From Xestospongia bergquistia (taxonomy: Eukaryota; Porifera; Demospongiae; Haplosclerida; Petrosiidae), in contig OZ014413.1 in NCBI GenBank assembly GCA_963965975.1, positions 9,388,101 to 9,452,100 on the forward strand: a stretch of 64,000 bases of DNA, in the 5' to 3' direction. The notes under the pieces were generated by a model, which was not told where the DNA came from, searched no databases, and saw nothing but the letters and a program-made list of their open reading frames with translations. Both the position numbers and the translations under genes were made by a program. This document shows, in pieces, positions 35,347 to 64,000 of this stretch. Position 1 is the stretch's first letter. Every line of letters starts with the position of its first letter.

Positions 35347-38067
35347 GCGGTTGATCCTCTTTGTGTTTGAAGATTAAGATCAACATTTTCTTTGATAAGA
35401 AGCTCAACTACTTGGTAATGACCATTTTGACTAGCAATCATTAAAGCAGTAACACCTTCTTCTTGTTGAAGATTAGGATCAGCATTTTCTTTTAGTAGAA
35501 GCTGAACTACTTGGTAATGACCATTTTGACTGGCAAATATTAAAGCAGTCCAACCTTCTTGGTCTTGAAGATTAGGATCAGCATTTTCTTTTAGTAGAAG
35601 CTCAACTACTTGGTAATGACCATTTTGACTGGCAAATATTAAAGCATCTTGGTTTTGAAGATTGGGATCAGCATTTTCTTTTAGTAGAAGCTCAACTACT
35701 TGGTAATGACCATTTTGACTAGCAATCATTAAACCAGTAAAACCTTCTTGGTCTTGAAGATTAGGATCAGCATTTTCTTTTAGTAGAAGCTCAACAACTT
35801 GGTAATGACCATTTTCACTGGCCAATGTCAATGCGGTTGATCCTCTTTGTGTTTGAAGATTAAGATCAACATTTTCTTTGATAACAAGCTCAACTACTTG
35901 GTAATGACCATTTTGACTGGCAAATATTAAAGCAGTCCAACCTTCTTGGTCTTGAAGATTAGGATCAGCATTTTCTTTTAGTAGAAGCTCAACTACTTGG
36001 TAATGACCATTTTGACTGGCAAATATTAAAGCAGTCCCACCTTCTTGGTTTTGAAGATTAGGATCAGCATTTTCTTTTAGTAGAAGCTCAACTACTTGGT
36101 AATGACCATTTTGACTAGCAATCATTAAACCAGTAAAACCTTCTTGGTCTTGAAGATTAGGATCAGCATTTTCTTTTAGTAGAAGCTCAACAACTTGGTA
36201 ATGACCATTTTCACTGGCCAATGTCAATGCGGTTGATCCTCTTTTTGTTTGAAGATTAAGATCAACATTTTCTTTGAGAAGAAGCTCAACTACTTGGTAA
36301 TGACCATCTTGACTAGCAAACGTTAAAGCAGTCACACTTTCTTGGTTTTGAAGATTAGGATCAGCATTTTCGTTTAGTAGAAGCTCAACTACTTGGTAAT
36401 GACCATTTTGACTAGCAATCATTAAAGCAGTCCAACCTTCTTGGTCTTGAAGATTAGGATTAGCATTTTCCTTTAGTAGAAGCTCAACAACTTGGTAATG
36501 GCCATTCTCACTGGCATACATTAGTGCTGTTTCTCCACATTCATTCTGGGAGTCAATATTGGCTCCTAACTCCAGTAGTATTGTAACAATATTATTATTA
36601 CCAGCTTTTGCTGCTTGAAGTAGTGATTGTTCAAAGGTAAATGTTATATCCTCTTCTTCCATTAAGATGGGTTGCTCATTTATTACTATTTTGATAATAC
36701 CAACTTGATGCATAAACTCTGTTTTTTCAGTAGCCAGTTGTATGAGAAGTTGTGATTGTGAGCGAGGTGCAAGAAAACTAACACAAATACATCCTTGTTT
36801 GATATAAATGTGACTAAAAACATTGTCCATCATAGGAAAAAGGTAATTTATAAGCTTACGAAAAATGTCTAATGTCATTCTCCCACATCTTCTTTGTAAT
36901 TTGATCTCTACTTTACAAGTCGTCTCAGTAATTTCATGATTTGGTATCAGTGCTTCTTCAATAGCACTCTGGATGTGTTGTAGTTCAGCTGATTTATCAA
37001 ATACTTCAAGTTCTTCCAAATACTTGGCAAATTCAGTTTGTAGGTCACTTTCAGGAAGGAATGTATTAACAATGCTCTCTATTAATTCACAGTTACTAAG
37101 AAAGCAGTAGTAAGGCTCTATCTCAACAAACAATTCATCAATGGTTGTAACTTCAATCAATTTGTCCAGTTCCTTTTCTTCAGATAGCCAGGGTAGTAAT
37201 TTAATATGTCTTGCTATGTCAATTAATTTACATTTATTAATTTTTATCATCTCTTCAAGATGACTTACAATTTTACATACTAAAGATGTAAATTTGTCTA
37301 CAAGTCTTTTCAGCTCTTTTGCAACTTGATCTTTAGAACTAATTTCTATTATTTTCTTGTTCATTTTGATGTGTTCATCTGCTACTGTAACACTGGATTG
37401 ATTGTCATCTTTTTTCAGTGCACTATCAATTAATTTAACATCTTTACTGTGTGTACCTAAATAATACAGATGAAGACACTCATAACCATCTTTAATAAAT
37501 CCAATGCACTCACCTTGATTGGAATATACTGGTTTTATTTCAGTTTCACTATGGCTCCCTAGGGTTTGACAATGCTGTGCTGAATGAATATTACCTTGTT
37601 TGTATTGTTTACTTTCTTTATCATCAGTTTCAGTTAATGTGTCATCTTGACTGTATGTACCTATAACAGAGTAAGATACTAATATAAATATATCTTGACA
37701 TCATTATATACTCACCTTGATAGTGATCTACTAGTGGTATGGTAGTAATAAGGTTTTCCTGTACTTTTGAGACTAGATAGTGTTCATTAGCTTTTGATAG
37801 CGCAACAATTACTTTATCCCAGGTAGCATAAGAGTCAACTCTGAGCCACTTTGAGAAGAGAGCTAATTTTCGAAGATCAGTTGATGAGTAATCATTTTCA
37901 ATCTTCTTTATCATTGTAGATGATATCTTTGGTAGAAAAATAGCAAATTTTTGCCACTCTACTAATGGTTCAAGTAGTTCCATTAGTTCAGACTCAGTAG
38001 GTCTGTTAGACAGTCTAGAACTATCTACTGGTAGAGTAGTAGTACATCTTGTAGGATTGTCAGACAT
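35331..38067 (-). CDS. DEATH-ankyrin gene D, 5' part (874 aa, then frameshift)
   Basis: Three exons: 37716-38067 (ATG at 38067, DEATH domain), 37514-37660 and 35331-37456. All borders are GT/AG and the phases match. The 147-base second exon is a polar spacer not used in the other genes, and the linker in exon 3 is clearly divergent while keeping the shared motifs ('YYCFLSNCELIES', 'SFLAPRSQSQ'). About 13 ankyrin repeats follow; one unit near 35645 has lost 12 bases in frame. The frame then shifts at the 26-base deletion and stops at 35331. As it stands the product is a truncated DEATH-ankyrin protein. It is the copy next to the full MYCBP2 gene, probably at the original locus. Confidence 0.75.
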
Positions 38068-38667
38068 AGTGGAAATAACTATATAGCTATAACTGTTAGC
38101 TTCTTGATAAACCCGAACACTTTAAAAATATCCTTATATGGTCATAATTTCTAAATAACTCTACAGTATTCTAAAATTAGAATATCCTTATATAGTTGTT
38201 ATTATCATAACTGTGTGTGTGCTGTAGTACTATACACTATATGGCCAATTCTCATCTGTTTTATAGCTAAAGTGATAAATATCACATATATTATATATTA
38301 GTATTGTTCATAAACACATATAAATTCATATATTAATTAATGTCACATATAACACATTAATAATGTACACTGTTATGTAACAGGATACTATCACTATATT
38401 TAGTTCTATTATCATAATACTAATGTTAGTATCAACTAGTAAGTGTATTACTAATCAATAATAATATTGTCCTCATTATTGTTAATATAATAGTTTCCTT
38501 TGCACAAAATAACAATAGAGATATTACTAAAATATCACTATATCAGATATATTATTATTATTATTATTATATATAATAATAAAATGTAATCACTAAATAG
38601 TTAATAGCTCAAATGTTCCTAATATTAAACTACTAGTTCAATAAACAAACTTAGTTCACAGACTCCT
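38068..38667 (-). promoter_or_regulatory. Upstream region of ankyrin D with CArG boxes; 3' flank of MYCBP2
   Basis: Perfect CArG box at 38132-38141 and near match at 38186-38195. The spacer between MYCBP2 stop and ankyrin ATG is only about 600 bp, so the MYCBP2 terminator and the ankyrin promoter must both lie within it. Confidence 0.45.

Positions 38668-64000
<25,333 letters not shown>

Overview
Eukaryotic, AT-rich, animal DNA. The main genes lie on the minus strand and have many short exons split by compact introns, some only 55-57 bp. The mix of DEATH-plus-ankyrin proteins with one complete PHR-family E3 ligase (MYCBP2/PAM/Highwire/RPM-1) suggests an early-branching metazoan. A demosponge such as Amphimedon is my best guess; that is inference, not proof.

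Right part (38668-64000): almost all of one MYCBP2 orthologue, entering from beyond base 64000 and ending at 38668. I could place 65 exons (the first partial) with GT/AG ends. Their phases agree all the way through and add up to 4,187 codons. In order they encode the RCC1-like region with a Cys-rich insert, two PHR domains, a filamin-like domain, SH3-like modules, a very large exon with FG motifs and a zinc-binding segment, the DOC domain, a B-box-like zinc finger, the RING and the tandem-cysteine (TC) catalytic domain.

Left part (1-38667): a tandem segmental duplication. The unit is [3' end of MYCBP2] followed about 0.6 kb downstream by [a DEATH-ankyrin gene]. The original pair is D (MYCBP2 38668-64000; ankyrin 31328-38067). 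Three further pairs lie to its left: C (24524-30690 with ankyrin start 22042-23920), B (16544-21980 with ankyrin 11032-15939) and A (5191-8590 with ankyrin 1056-4569). Worn ankyrin fragments remain at 1-280 and 9171-10100.

The copies have had different fates. Copy A of MYCBP2 is 5'-truncated but completely open. It has gained an in-frame ATG from unrelated sequence, so it could encode a stand-alone 619-residue RING-Cys-relay ligase. The ankyrin gene of unit C has lost its 3' half at a (GA)n tract and reads in frame into copy B of MYCBP2. This gives a predicted 852-residue DEATH-ankyrin-DOC chimera. Copy C of MYCBP2 and the remainder of copy B are pseudogenes. Ankyrin A and B are intact, while ankyrin D is split by a 26-base deletion. 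The ankyrin genes share promoter-proximal CArG boxes.

No tRNA, rRNA, CRISPR array or recognisable transposon protein was seen. The introns are rich in micro- and minisatellites, and those account for most of the other long open frames.
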